In this document: positions 1-10,944 of the stretch, piece after piece
Layout of the letters: each line of letters opens with the position of its first letter
Position numbering within the stretch: position 1 is the stretch's first letter
From: Monocercomonoides exilis
Lineage: Eukaryota; Preaxostyla; Oxymonadida; Polymastigidae
Reading direction: 5' to 3'
Length of the DNA stretch: 64,000 nucleotides
NCBI GenBank assembly: GCA_001643675.2
Contig: LSRY02000012.1
Location: 1,783,501-1,847,500 of the forward strand
Notes under the pieces: model-generated
Told to the model about the DNA's origin: nothing
The model's database searches: none
Seen by the model: only the letters and a program-made list of their open reading frames with translations
Made by a program: the position numbers and the translations under genes

Positions 1-3000
1 AAGCCGAATGAGACATGGTAGACAAGCACACCCAGTGCCCAGACATCAATTGGGTGTGCCATGAATGCTGTTGGGAGTGACTGCTGAGACTGCTGGTGTG
101 TCGGAGTGAGTGATGGGGTGGTGGCTGAACTGGATGGAAAGGGAGAGTTTTGAGAGGTGGAGGATGAGAAAGAAGAGCCGCTGTTGACTTTGCTGAGGCT
201 GCTGTTGTTGTTCTGTGTCTGCACAGCGCTGCCAGGCAGAGCAGCAAAAGAAGAGTCCTTTGCTGAGTGAGAAGGCTGAACTTGGGAGAAAGTGGGGGTG
301 GGAGTGGCTGTGATGGGCACTTGTGTGTGGGAGATGTGTGTGATTGTCTCAGGCGCATAAAAAAGAGGGGTGCCTTTGACTTCCGTCAGGAGCTGTGTGG
401 GGAAGAGGGCAGAGGCGCTGAGGGGAGGGCGGGTGGAGTGGAGAGAGAGGGCAGAGGAGTGGGTGGAGTGGGTGGGTGTGGGCGAGGGGGAGGAGCTGGT
501 GGAGGAAGGGGCGTGGGAGAGAGAAGAAGAGGGGAAGGGAGAAAAGGACTGGAAGGAGCGCTGAATGGGGAAGGAGTCGTATGAGACGCCAGAGAGAGAG
601 ACGGAGTGGTTGTGTGAGGGAGACATGGGGAGTGAAATGAATGGAGGGCGATGAGAAGACATGTTGTGTTGCTGTTGTTGCTGTTGCTGCTGCTGTTGTT
701 GTTGTTGTTGTGAGTGAGGAAGAGGAGAAAGATGAGGGAAAGGCGGAGAGCGCAGCACAGGAACAGGAGAAGGAGAAGGAGAGGCGCTGACAGAATCAGC
801 AGGAGTGATCTCTCCTATTGGGGGGAATGAGACAGGAGAGAAGAGCTGTCTGTTGGGTAAGTCAGAATATCTGCCTTTGAGAGTGTCTTGTGGATATCTC
901 TTTGTTTTTTGCTGTTTTTGCGCCTGTTCCACTCTCTCCAGTGCATTCGGGTGGAGGATGTCAGACATCCCAAAATCTGCTATTTTGGCATCGAGCATAG
1001 AAAGAGCATTGTTCACAGCGAGTGTGGCAGGGCTGGGGGAACAAGGGAAGGAGGTGTCAGAATTAGAGTGGGCATCAGATATTTGGTGAGATGAAGAAGA
1101 AGAAGAAGAAGAAGAGGATGATGATGATGATGTGGATGATGATGATGATGATGATGTGGATGAAGTGTTCTGTGAATGTGCAGGTGTGATGTGCATAGAA
1201 TGTGCAAGGCTGCTGTTCTGATAGAAGAAGCCGTAGTGTGATTGCACAAATGAGCAGGAAGGGTAGTAAGAAGAGGGATATTGCTGCAGATGGGGTGAAG
1301 ACGGGGTGTGTGGGAGAGCAGAATGAGACCCGTGGCTTGCTTCAGACTGAGTGTCGGATGAAGATGCAGTGTGGGATGACATGGCGAGTGAAGAGAGAGG
1401 TAGAGGGGGAGAGACAGGAGAGACAGGGAAGACAGGGGAGAGTGGGGAAAGAGGAGGAGTCGATGTGAAGTGTGCCAGGCGGCGGGAAGAGGACGATGGA
1501 TGGCTGACAATCAACACATTCTCGTCTTTGATGTCTCTGTGGACGATGCCGCGGGAGTGGAGGTACAACAGCGAGAGAAGGAGAGAGCGGATGAAAGTGC
1601 GCAGAAGAGTGAAGCGAAAGAGTGGGTTGAGATGTGGCTGTGATGTGATTGGTTGGAATGACAGTGGATTTGTGTATGGAGAACAGGGTGGGAGATAAGG
1701 AGATGAAGATGAAGAAGAGGAGGAGGATGAGGATGATGATGATTGTTCGACTGCTGCTGATCGATTTGAGTGTAGTGGTGCCTTTGGTGAATGGGCAGAG
1801 GGAGAAGGAAGAGCAGAGGCAGATGCTGACACAGACGATGACGCATTAGCCGTGACGTTGGCCAGAAGAGGCGATGATCTCATTGACAGAGAAGACGCTG
1901 ACTGTTCTCCTCTGCCCATTGCGAGTGTTGCAGCAGCTGCTGAGGACATTCCGAATGTGGATGAGTGTGATGATTGCAAGGGCGACAGAGGAGTCAGCCC
2001 AAGAGCTCCAGTTATTGAGGATGGATCGTTGTTTCGATATGATCCCGATCGCTGAATAAGAAGCTGTGATGCTGCACCAGGATTCATTTTACGTTCACTC
2101 ATAAGTCTGTATGCCTTTTGAAGGGCATCAAGGGAAGAACCCTGGGCCAAACAGGAGCGAGATGAAATTGGTGTTCTGGACCTCTGTGTGCTTTTGTTGA
2201 GAAGCGCAGGCGGCATTCCGCGAATCGATCCAGATGAAGTCAATGACCCACGCGAATGGAAGAGGGAAGATGAACCTTTCACTTGAGAATAATTTAGCTG
2301 CAAAAGTGGAGAAAAGGATGCTATCGTTCCAAAATCGGCAAATTCCAGAACTATAGAAATATAAATTTTAGCATGCAATGTCAAAAGTGTAAAAATTAAA
2401 AATCATACCTAGTATAAGTTTTTCACTTGATCTATCATCAATTATTTCATAAAGTTGGATGATATTCGGATGCTCAACTATTCTCATAACTGAAAGTTCT
2501 TTAGCCATCTGCTGATTATAAGGAGTTGCACCTATTTTCCTTTTTAATAGAAATCTTCGATTAATTATTTTAAGTGCCTGGAAAAAGAACAGAAAAGATT
2601 GAAAACAATAAAATAATATCCAAACGAAATAAAAATTACAAACCGCAAGCTGTCCATTGGTAAGGTCTCTTGACAACTTCACTTTAGAAAATGCTCCACG
2701 TCCCAGCAATTTTATAATTTCATACTGGTTCATTATCTTTTTTCCAGAAGGAGTGTTAACTACATTAAGTTTTGTTGTAACAATACAGCTATGCTCCGGA
2801 ATTAATTTTAATTTGGATAATATTTCATCTGAAGATTCAACTAACGATTTGAACACTTGTGGCGAAGTTGAAAATTCTATGAAAGGGGTTAACTGAACGT
2901 GTGAAGGAGGTGTTGGAGTCTTCCGAATAAGCGGAACAGGCTCATCGCCAGAATGAATCTTTTGTTGATCCTTTTGCTTTTTTGATGGCGTTTGTCCCAT
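1..3000 (-). CDS. CaMKK/SnAK-like Ser/Thr protein kinase with giant low-complexity insertions (3' end off window)
   Basis: Partial gene. Model: 3000..2644, 2577..2409, 2350..<1, with introns of 66 and 58 nt that keep frame; the last exon is open to the window edge. The glycine loop reads LLGRGAFSKVKL, the ATP lysine lies in ALKII, and the segment HPNIIQLYEIIDD followed by LILVLEF resembles CaMKK/SnAK kinases that activate AMPK-type kinases. HRD is at about 1533-1541 (VHRDIKDENV), DFG at 969-977 (IADFGMSD) and APE at 348-356 (GTPLFYAPE). Subdomain IX, DVWALGVLVYH, sits at the edge. Between these anchors lie Ser/Pro/Gln/His-rich insertions: about 240 residues from hinge to HRD, 165 from HRD to DFG, 180 from DFG to APE and 80 after APE. 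One includes a run of about 16 Gln (664-711). All key catalytic residues are present, so it looks active. The N-terminus (MGQTPSKK) has Gly at position 2, a possible myristoylation site. LKB1-like identity is the main alternative. Confidence 0.82.
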
Positions 3001-3543
3001 GTTTCTATGTTATTGCCGAAAAATGCATTAAATTAAAAGTCAATAAAAATCCCCATATCTTATATTTTGTTGATCAATAATCTCTTTGTCAGCCATCAAA
3101 AATAAATATGATAGAATACATCTGTTATGTTATTGTTAAACAATAAAATTAACGTTTGTTTTGAGTATTTTTGCACTTTGTATTTAATTTCATTCATTTT
3201 CAATTAACTTTAAATCAGTTGCTTCAAGCTAACTTCGACGAAATTTGAAATATTGTTGAAAATAGTTCTTTTCCCAAATATTTTGTTGAATATTATCCGA
3301 AAACACCTTTATCTTTCTTCTTTATGCAAATAATTCATTTCAAATAATCCGATCTCAGACTATTGGTCTTTGAAATGTCAATATGTCCTTTATATACTGT
3401 CCTTTGCATTAATTACATGAGAGCAATCAACGCGTTAGCTTTCTAAAAGCTAAAATCAACAAATCAAAAAGAAAATTAGTTTGTTTTAAAAGTTATTTGA
3501 ATGCACGGGAAATGTGTAGAAATAAAAGAGAAATGATTACATT
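3001..3543. other. Spacer between the kinase and eL31 genes
   Basis: AT-rich sequence of 543 bp with no convincing ORF. It should hold the kinase promoter and the 3' region of the eL31 gene, both on the minus strand. Confidence 0.5.
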
Positions 3544-3927
3544 TTACTTTGATTCTTCAATCTTTTTTGGCAGAAGATAGTGGAAACTTTTCACTGGAAC
3601 ATGTTTAACCAAGACGTAGTATTTATCCTTTGCGTCTTCGTCTTCAGACAATTTTCTCTCAAATGAAACACGAATGCGACGTGGGATGTTCTTAATTCCT
3701 GTTTTCCAGACATAGCTGTTAACTTTGGTATCAAGACGAACGTCACGGGTGCGCATGTATTTCTTAGCGAACTGTCTGATGGTTTTAATTGCGCGAGGAG
3801 CCTTCTTTTTGAAGGAGATAGCGTGGCATGCTTTGTGAAGATTTATCGTCATTTCAACTTCTTTTGGTCCCTTGTATCTGCGCTCATTCTGCTTCTTTTT
3901 TGATTGTTTCTTCAACTTTGGTGCCAT
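3544..3927 (-). CDS. RPL31: Ribosomal protein eL31 (60S)
   Basis: A 127-residue protein, close to the usual eL31 length of about 125. It is a component of the large ribosomal subunit near the polypeptide exit tunnel. Recognisable segments are RAIKTIRQFAKKYMRTRDV, VNSYVWKTGIKNIPRRIRV and YYVLVKHVPVKSF, preceded by a basic Lys-rich N-terminus. I place the start at MAPKLKK. Nine upstream in-frame codons (from 3954) are hydrophobic and unlike the family, and the sequence TTTGTTTTAAG directly before this ATG could be a splice acceptor for a 5' leader. It is intronless within the coding part and ends in TAA, which must be a real stop because the protein ends where the family ends. Confidence 0.95.
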   Translation of the reverse strand: MAPKLKKQSKKKQNERRYKGPKEVEMTINLHKACHAISFKKKAPRAIKTIRQFAKKYMRTRDVRLDTKVNSYVWKTGIKNIPRRIRVSFERKLSEDEDAKDKYYVLVKHVPVKSFHYLLPKKIEESK

Positions 3928-4139
3928 CTTAAAACAAATCAAAAATAATCCCAAAAAATCAATTTATATCCAAATAAACAATAATGCCATCAATTTTAAT
4001 CTATGATGATAATCTACTAACAAGACAAACTTCCCTTTTCAAAATGATCAAATGGATTAAATATTCCTCATTTGACAATATTTGTGAATGATGCGCAAGT
4101 TAGGGTCAGATCAGTTGTTTGTGGGATAACTACAACTTC

Positions 4140-7100
4140 ATGAGCGCTTGGTATGAAAAATGAACTATTGTTCAAATGCTGTGACTTTTTGTTTTCAAAT
4201 ATTTATTTTTGTTCATACGAATTTTGTTTTAATTGAAAATTATCGATGAATGAAAAAATTAAAAATTCTCTTTGACTTAAGGTCCGTTCGTCAACGCGAC
4301 TATGAGCTTGAGCGAAAGCTATATGCTTTAAATTTTTCTGAAACTGAAGCTCAACATCCATTGTTACAAGTTCCAGAAACAGCATCACCACAAAAATCAA
4401 AGGCATCAAAGAGTGCTTCTTCACAAGTTCTTGATTATGATCCGCTTAGTGGTGATTCTGGTCTTGGAGATGACCCTTTGACTTTTGGGATGAAAACTGT
4501 AACTACTTATGAGCAGGAAGATGAAGAAGACGATCCAATTGTAATGAATTTTAAATTTTTTTGTTGTAGTGATGTTTCTTTATTTGTTCAAACGCATTGG
4601 TTTTTCTAGATATTTTTCACGCCTAGTCATATGATTCGATATGCTGAAAAGGGTATTTTGAAAGTTTATTTTGATGTTCATGGGTCAAGAATTTATATTT
4701 GATTTTATCTCAAAACAGATATGCCTGCACGCTTCACAATCCGCTTAGAGAAGCTAAATAATTCAGATGCGAAGGAAATTGAAGAAGTGCATGAACTTTC
4801 ATTTCAAGGAGTGATTGAACTTGCTGATCAGCGAAAATCTGAACTTGCTGAAGCGTGGAAAAATGATGAGAAAGTGAAGGCTTTAAAAATTGTTATTCAA
4901 CTATGCAAGTTTTTGACAGATGTGACATATCCGTACTTGTACCCTCGTCTATTTGCGATTGTGTGTCAAGGTCTCGATATGTTTGGGGAAAAAGTGTTTG
5001 AGAGGCTTTCTGTGATGGCATTCAAAGTTCCACAGCCTGGAAAGTTTTCACCGGCAGAGGTTGATGCGAAGACAAAGGAGACTGCATTGAACTGGCTTTA
5101 CAAAGTGTCGTCTATTCGGGAGCTGATTCCGCGTATCTTCGTGGAAGCAGCACTTCTGAGGGTATTTTCCTTCCTTTTGGATGACCCATACACTGCAACA
5201 CTCGAAAGGCTTTTGCAGCAGACAAACGGAATCGGCCATCCGCTTGTGTCTGCATATGCCCGCAGCTACATCGCAAAAAAGGGACTCGAAACAGACCGCA
5301 CCATCCGCGAAACGAGCGACGTTTCGCTGATTTTCTCGTCTTCAGCTTTGTCGTCATCGTCCATTGCATCTTCTTCTGCATCTTCTTCTTCATCTACGTC
5401 GTATTCGGTGAGGAGCGGAAGAGGAAGGACGATGGAAGAGAAGGAGAAGGAGAAGGTTATCTTCAAAAACAACTTTGACGATTTCCTGTTCCAGCTGAAC
5501 AATGCTAAGAGCCAAAAGGTTTGTTTAAGAAAGCAAAAGATAATGTTAAGTTATCACTACTTTTTCAATGGAAATTTTTTGGGTCATTTTTGAATTGTTA
5601 AGTTTTGGGGATATTAGGAGATTTTATGTTCAATCAATTTATCACCCATTATTTTCTTCTCATTTATTTGTATTTGCAGCGTAAAGACGAGATGAAGCAG
5701 CTGGGCATTGACTTCTCAAAGTATCTTCGTGTGTATTCGCCTTGTATGCAGATGCTTATCACATCACTCGCTCGCTCAAACAAGCACGTATGCTCTTCAC
5801 ATTTAATATTATCCCTATTGTGATAAATCTTAATTTCATTTATTAATAAAATTTTCAACAATTGAATATTTTGTGTAATCACACGAATGTTGATATCTTT
5901 CTCCATCAGGATGATTTGTGTGCCACTCTGCTGCGTCTGCACTCCACAGCCTGTCCGGACTCTCTTCTTCTGTTCCATCTGATTGAGCTGTCTCCTGCAC
6001 CCCGCATCGTCTTTCACATCGACACCATTTTAGAGAGAATCAGAAAGGACCCAGCTGTTGCTCAGTTCTTGGGATCTGTTTGTGGCGTTTTCATCTGTTT
6101 TATCTGCTTTTATCTGTGTTATGTTTTATTATCTGTCTTTTATGTTTTTCTTCTCAAATTGCATCTGTTCAGGTGAAAAAGAAGTCCTCTTCATCTTCTT
6201 CTGCTGCTGCTGCTTCTGCTGAAGTGATTCCGTCTGCCTACAACTTGGCACGTCTTCTGAGTGAGCTGGGCAGGCGCCTTTGCGAAGCAGCACCCGACGA
6301 AAGCGACCGGCTCGTTCTGCTCAACACCGTCTGGAAGATGGCCACGAAGATCACAAATGTGCAGGAATATCTGCTTGTCACACGCACCTGGATCAAATAC
6401 CCCATTCTCTACTGCACTGTATGTTATTCTGATGGAGATTACATTATTGGAGAAATGAATTTATTTAATATTGCATTTTTGGTTTATTTATAAAAACAAC
6501 AATATTGAATTCATATGTTGGTTTTGAATGAATAACATTCTTTTATTTGCATCTTGTGTTATTTTCAGGATCAGCAAACAGACATCTTTTTGAAGGACAT
6601 AGCGAGGCATATTCAAGGCACACCAGAATTCACTCAGAAATCAGCAGCTGAGAAAGAGATGGAAGAAGTCGACAACGCGACAAAGAAAGACGAACAAGCA
6701 GAAGACTCGAAAGAAGGCGAAGGAGCGAAAGAGAAAGCGAAGAAAGAGGCAGAGCGAAGGGAAGAGCGGAGAAGAGAAAGAGCATCGCAGTCTCTTTCAT
6801 CTCCACCTCCAGCAATGCAGCTGCTGTGTGAGACGCTTTGTGCAGCAGCCACAGCCCATCCGTCGACAGGCACACTCATCGCAAACACGACCTTCCAGCA
6901 GCTGTCGAACCTTCTCTCAGAAGACGAGTCCAGAGAACTCGGAATGGTCATCATATCTGCTGTGGCACGGTGTGTTGTGAGGGAAAGAGAAAGAGAAAGA
7001 GATTGGCGAAAAGAGTGTTGTTGCATATGAATTATGATTGTGATAGAAGGATATGAAATTTGAAGAGTTTGAGGGAAAGAAAGAATTAGGTGGGAAGGAA

Positions 7101-9121
7101 TCGTTTGTGATGCTGACATAAAGAATTCATTTATTTGTAATCAGATTTATGCATATTGAGAAATGAGTCATTGTTTTATATTGAATATTCTTCAATTCAT
7201 TTTGCTTTTTTCTATTTGTTATTTGTTTGTTTTTGTTGTATGCTTATTGTTTCAGCCCATCTGTTCCACCGATCACAGACTCGGTGACTGTGTACTATTT
7301 GTTTGAGATGGCAAAGAAGGCCTTTTTGTGGGTGGACTCATTCACAGCAGAAGACGAGCTGAATCGAATGGACAAAATGTTGGTGCAGTTTGCTACGAAA
7401 GTCGATCTGGGAAGAGACATCGAGCAGCAGCTGACATTTTATGTGGATTTGCGACGAGTGTTCCCGAAATACGAGCTTCTGAAGACGAAAATTGTGCTTT
7501 TTGTGAATGGACTTGCAATGAAGGTATGCTAAAATATGGAAATATCAGAGAAAGAAATAATAGAAATATTGATTGACATAAAAAAATGGTTGATTGGAAG
7601 AGAGAAAGAAACAGTGAGACGTAATTTCAATTGCTTTTGATGATTAGAAATTAACTGGAAAAAATTTTTTTAAATTGAATTTTATAAATTAATATGTTCA
7701 TTTTGTTTATTGAATTCATTATGTATTGTATGATTGTGCAATTGCGTAATTGTAAACTTCTTTTATTTCCCTGACAGACATGTCGTTTTGTGAACTTCCA
7801 CCACACAAAGAGAACGTTGTCATTTGTGAAAGGATGTGTAGCCTTCAGCCATGTCACATGCCCCTCTGTTGCTGATGTTGGCGACAGAATTCGACTTCTC
7901 ATTGATTCTGCTTGTGTTGCCTTTGCGAACAATCTGATTGGACAGGCTGAGGTGCTTCTGAGGCTGATGATAACACAAATATTGGAGATGCCTGCTACAA
8001 AAAGTGTGTTCCATTTCATCCATTGAAACGAATTCTTCATTTATTGATATTCTCTATCATTTATATTACTATATCAATAATTTGATTAATACATGTGATA
8101 TTTCATTACCTTTTCCCAGCAATACGTTCAGAAACAGTGGACACAGAGCCAGAGCTTGTGGAGCTTGTGAGCGAGATGATGTCTCTTCTTGTGATTGCGC
8201 CTGGCCATCCAACATTTGGTGCATTTGTTCTGATTCGTGCTTTGATCAAAGTCATCAACGATTACAGCTGGAGGCCAGACACAGGCTCAAGGGGTATTTT
8301 GTTCTCTCGGATGGTCTGGCTGCTCGCAACACTCGGACAAAAGAGGCTTCCATTCAAAGCAAAAGACGGTATTGAACTTGAATTTTAATATTTGTGATAC
8401 AAATTTGATGAATTATCATATTCCATTTATTTTTTATTTGTGATGATTTTACAAATGATAATAACTTTCTATTATTTTTTTGTATTTTGTTGATGAAAAC
8501 AGTTGATAGCAATGATGCGCTGTATGCACAGATGCCTGAGTATATGGAAGAACTTGTTGGGCTGATGGTAGAAACAGTCAACCAAGCGTATGATGATGTC
8601 AGACGTCTTCGTGAATCAACAACAACTGAGGTTAGATTGAATGATAAAATAAATTCATTTCTTTATTCATATTATTTGATAACTAATTTTTTTCTCACAA
8701 ATTTAAAGGGGAAAAAGGCGCTTGCAATGGTCTGTATGTATTTAAGTGAGACACTCATGTTGGCGCCTGTTGTGAATCTTCCTGGTGCCACAATGGTTAC
8801 AAAATGTTTGGACCAGGCATCAAAAGCTATCCACGAAACAGAAAAAAGCGCTGCCATCTCAATTCTTGCACGGTATGACAAATAGAAGATTTTCTATTTT
8901 ATTTACTTAAAATAACTTTTTTTGTTTATTTCTTTGTATCTTTTACTTTTGTCTGAATTGATTGCATTTTCAAATGAAGCGCTGGAGGGAACCAACAGCA
9001 CTGGATTAATTTTGAAAAGAGACTTCGGTATTTGGTTGAGAAGGATGGAAATATTATCATTAAAAAACTTTGGGGGCATATATACGATCTTCAAAACCCA
9101 CAAAAAGTAGTAAAACAATAA
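4140..9121 (+). CDS. VPS35L: VPS35L (retriever/Commander complex subunit, C16orf62 family)
   Basis: Fourteen-exon model, all junctions in frame: 4140..4150, 4282..4540, 4610..4652, 4719..5518, 5680..5787, 5910..6077, 6173..6418, 6569..6969, 7256..7523, 7778..8003, 8120..8368, 8503..8630, 8709..8872, 8980..9121; about 1070 residues (human about 960). VPS35L is the VPS35-like scaffold of retriever, which with the CCC complex forms Commander and recycles cargo from endosomes to the plasma membrane. Diagnostic segments are KVKALKIVIQ, ALNWLYKVSSIRELIPRIFV, DPLVSAYARSYIAKKG, GRDIEQQLTFYVDLR and VDSNDALYAQ. The first exon gives only MSAW, but the spliced start MSAWSVRQRDYE aligns with the family N-terminus. 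Insertions relative to animals are a Ser-rich stretch near residue 330, a Ser/Ala run and a long Lys/Glu-rich segment (about 6640-6790). No other VPS35 paralogue fits as well. Confidence 0.95.
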
Positions 9122-9367
9122 TGAAGAGAATAATTTTATAATATTTTTGTTATTGCATTGATTCTTAGGCTTTTCTTTATTTTTCTCACTTCTTTCATTT
9201 TATTGCTTCTATACTGAGGGATAATAAATTATAATTTTTATCTTTTCTCATTTCTGCCTATTATTTTACACTTCTGTGTATCTATGATGTTTTTGTTTAG
9301 AATATGACAACTATTTTTTGAGATTTACATGAAAATGATGTAATTTTCACCACAAAAGAGCAAATTT

Positions 9368-9739
9368 TCACAATAAGCAACAAAAATGTTCTTGAAAATG
9401 ATGTTCAACAAAAGATATTGGGACATGTCTTGTTTGCGAGTCTTTATTATCTTTTCCCATGACTGAAGCGACATTGTTTTGTTTCTGAAAAAATGAAAGA
9501 ATTATTGATTGTCCGATTTTTAACATTATATATTTTTCTTTTGAAAATTGTGTTGTTCTATAAGGAAATTTGTCAATGTCAAACTCACTGCATAAATCAA
9601 AAACTGATGGGAGATTAATTAAAAAATCATTTCTTTTATCGGAGAGTCTGTTATTATAAAAATTCATGGTCAATTGTGGGAAAATACGAAATTTCAAACT
9701 TTTTTTTGCATTTTGTGCAGAAAAAATGGCTTCACTCAT
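9368..9739 (-). CDS. Small hypothetical protein (weak)
   Basis: An open frame of 123 codons starting MSEAIFSAQNAKK. No family is recognised and there is no signal peptide or membrane segment. An internal GTTAAA..TTTTTTCAG pair could be a short intron, so the real product may be shorter. Its first third overlaps the left arm of an inverted repeat; on the plus strand the right arm encodes a similar short peptide (RYFPTIV versus FRIFPQLT here). This could be a small real gene with a diverged inverted copy, or chance. Confidence 0.25.
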   Translation of the reverse strand: MSEAIFSAQNAKKSLKFRIFPQLTMNFYNNRLSDKRNDFLINLPSVFDLCSEFDIDKFPYRTTQFSKEKYIMLKIGQSIILSFFQKQNNVASVMGKDNKDSQTRHVPISFVEHHFQEHFCCLL

Positions 9740-10200
9740 AACTTTGATTTTCTATTTATAATTCCAAAAATGATTGGATTTCGTTATTAATAAACAAAAA
9801 TTATAAAAATATGGGTAATTCTTTTTGAAAAGTCGCAAATGTTTAATTTTCATATATATCAAAAGTTTCATATTTTGTTCAAAATTTCGTTTCCACTTAT
9901 GAATCTTCTTAAGAATGTTTGAAATTGCATTATCCAGAAATAGATTCCATTTTTGTGATGTTTGAAGTTCACGGACAAAAATTTCATAAAAATATGAAAA
10001 TTTTTATTTATTTGAAAATTTATCATTTGCGACTTTTCAAAAAGATTTACCCATATATTATAAAGTGCCATGGAACCAATCACGTATTTCAAAAAATGAA
10101 TTCATTTTCATTGTGTTTTTTTTATTACAAAAAGAAATTCAAAAGTGCTTCATTTTGAAATGAAAAAACCAAAAGTCCGATATTTTCCCACAATTGTTGA
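9660..10200. repeat. Diverged long inverted repeat (about 0.5 kb palindrome)
   Basis: Two arms of about 260 bp face each other. CAATTGTGGGAAAATA near 9669 recurs as its reverse complement near 10178, and TTTTTGAAAAGTCGCAAATG near 9822 recurs reversed near 10028. The axis is near 9935. The arms are interrupted by substitutions and indels. It could be a fold-back transposon relic or an inverted gene duplication. Confidence 0.7.
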
Positions 10201-10944
10201 ATAATTTTCATTCTGTTGTTAAATGTTTATCTGTCGTTTCAAAACCCATTATTTTATTTAAAAAAATAGTGGAGACATTATAAAGGATCTTTCACTTTTT
10301 AAGGTTCATTCACAAATATTCATGACAAATACAAAAACCGAAATTTTCGTCAGAAAAAATAGGGTTTCAAAAATAATTGCTCATATTTGCATAAAAACTA
10401 ATCAAAAAAAGAAATTATTAAATAACATACGAAAGTGGAAGAATACAAATCTGAAATTATCATTTAATAGCTTGTTTATCTTTGTGATCAATCAGTAAAA
10501 CATAATAAAAAAGAAAAAAAAGCCAGGGAATTCAATGTTTTATTTTTTCTGTTTCAAAGAAGGAAAATTCAACACTTTATTTTGTTTATGTTCCTTTAAT
10601 GTGCAGTAAAATATCAGCTAATAAAAAAAAGATGATTGCATTTTTGACATATGATTTTATTAATTTGCGATTTTTCAATGTTCAATAAAATTTTTGAATG
10701 ATAATAATCATCGCCATTAAACATATATTTGAATGAAATTTTTTTTAATAAATTAGAACTGAAATTGAACTTCAATTTCACAATATTTGGATATAAATAA
10801 TTTTTTATGGTACAATTTTGATCAGTTTGAAAGAAAACAAAAACCGCTTTTATTTTGATTTTGAAATTTTCTTGAGTGAAAAAACGATAACAATTTAGCA
10901 TAAAAAAGAATCTTCCCCAAAAGAAGAACATTTTTTACTGACAG

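Larger units (their letters stand above)
9122..10944. other. Long spacer between VPS35L and the charged protein gene
   Basis: About 1.8 kb of AT-rich DNA. Apart from the weak minus-strand ORF and the inverted repeat listed separately, I see no gene. The last few hundred bases should hold the promoter of the gene starting at 10945. Confidence 0.5.

Noticed and set aside
267-1846. Several plus- and minus-strand open frames over the left 2 kb
   Set aside because: They are shadow frames of the kinase exon, which is open through the whole region on the minus strand and contains the HRD, DFG and APE motifs.
9868-10092. 74-codon minus-strand ORF in the inverted repeat
   Set aside because: Phe/Asn/Ile/Lys-rich reading of AT-rich DNA across the palindrome axis; no coding evidence.
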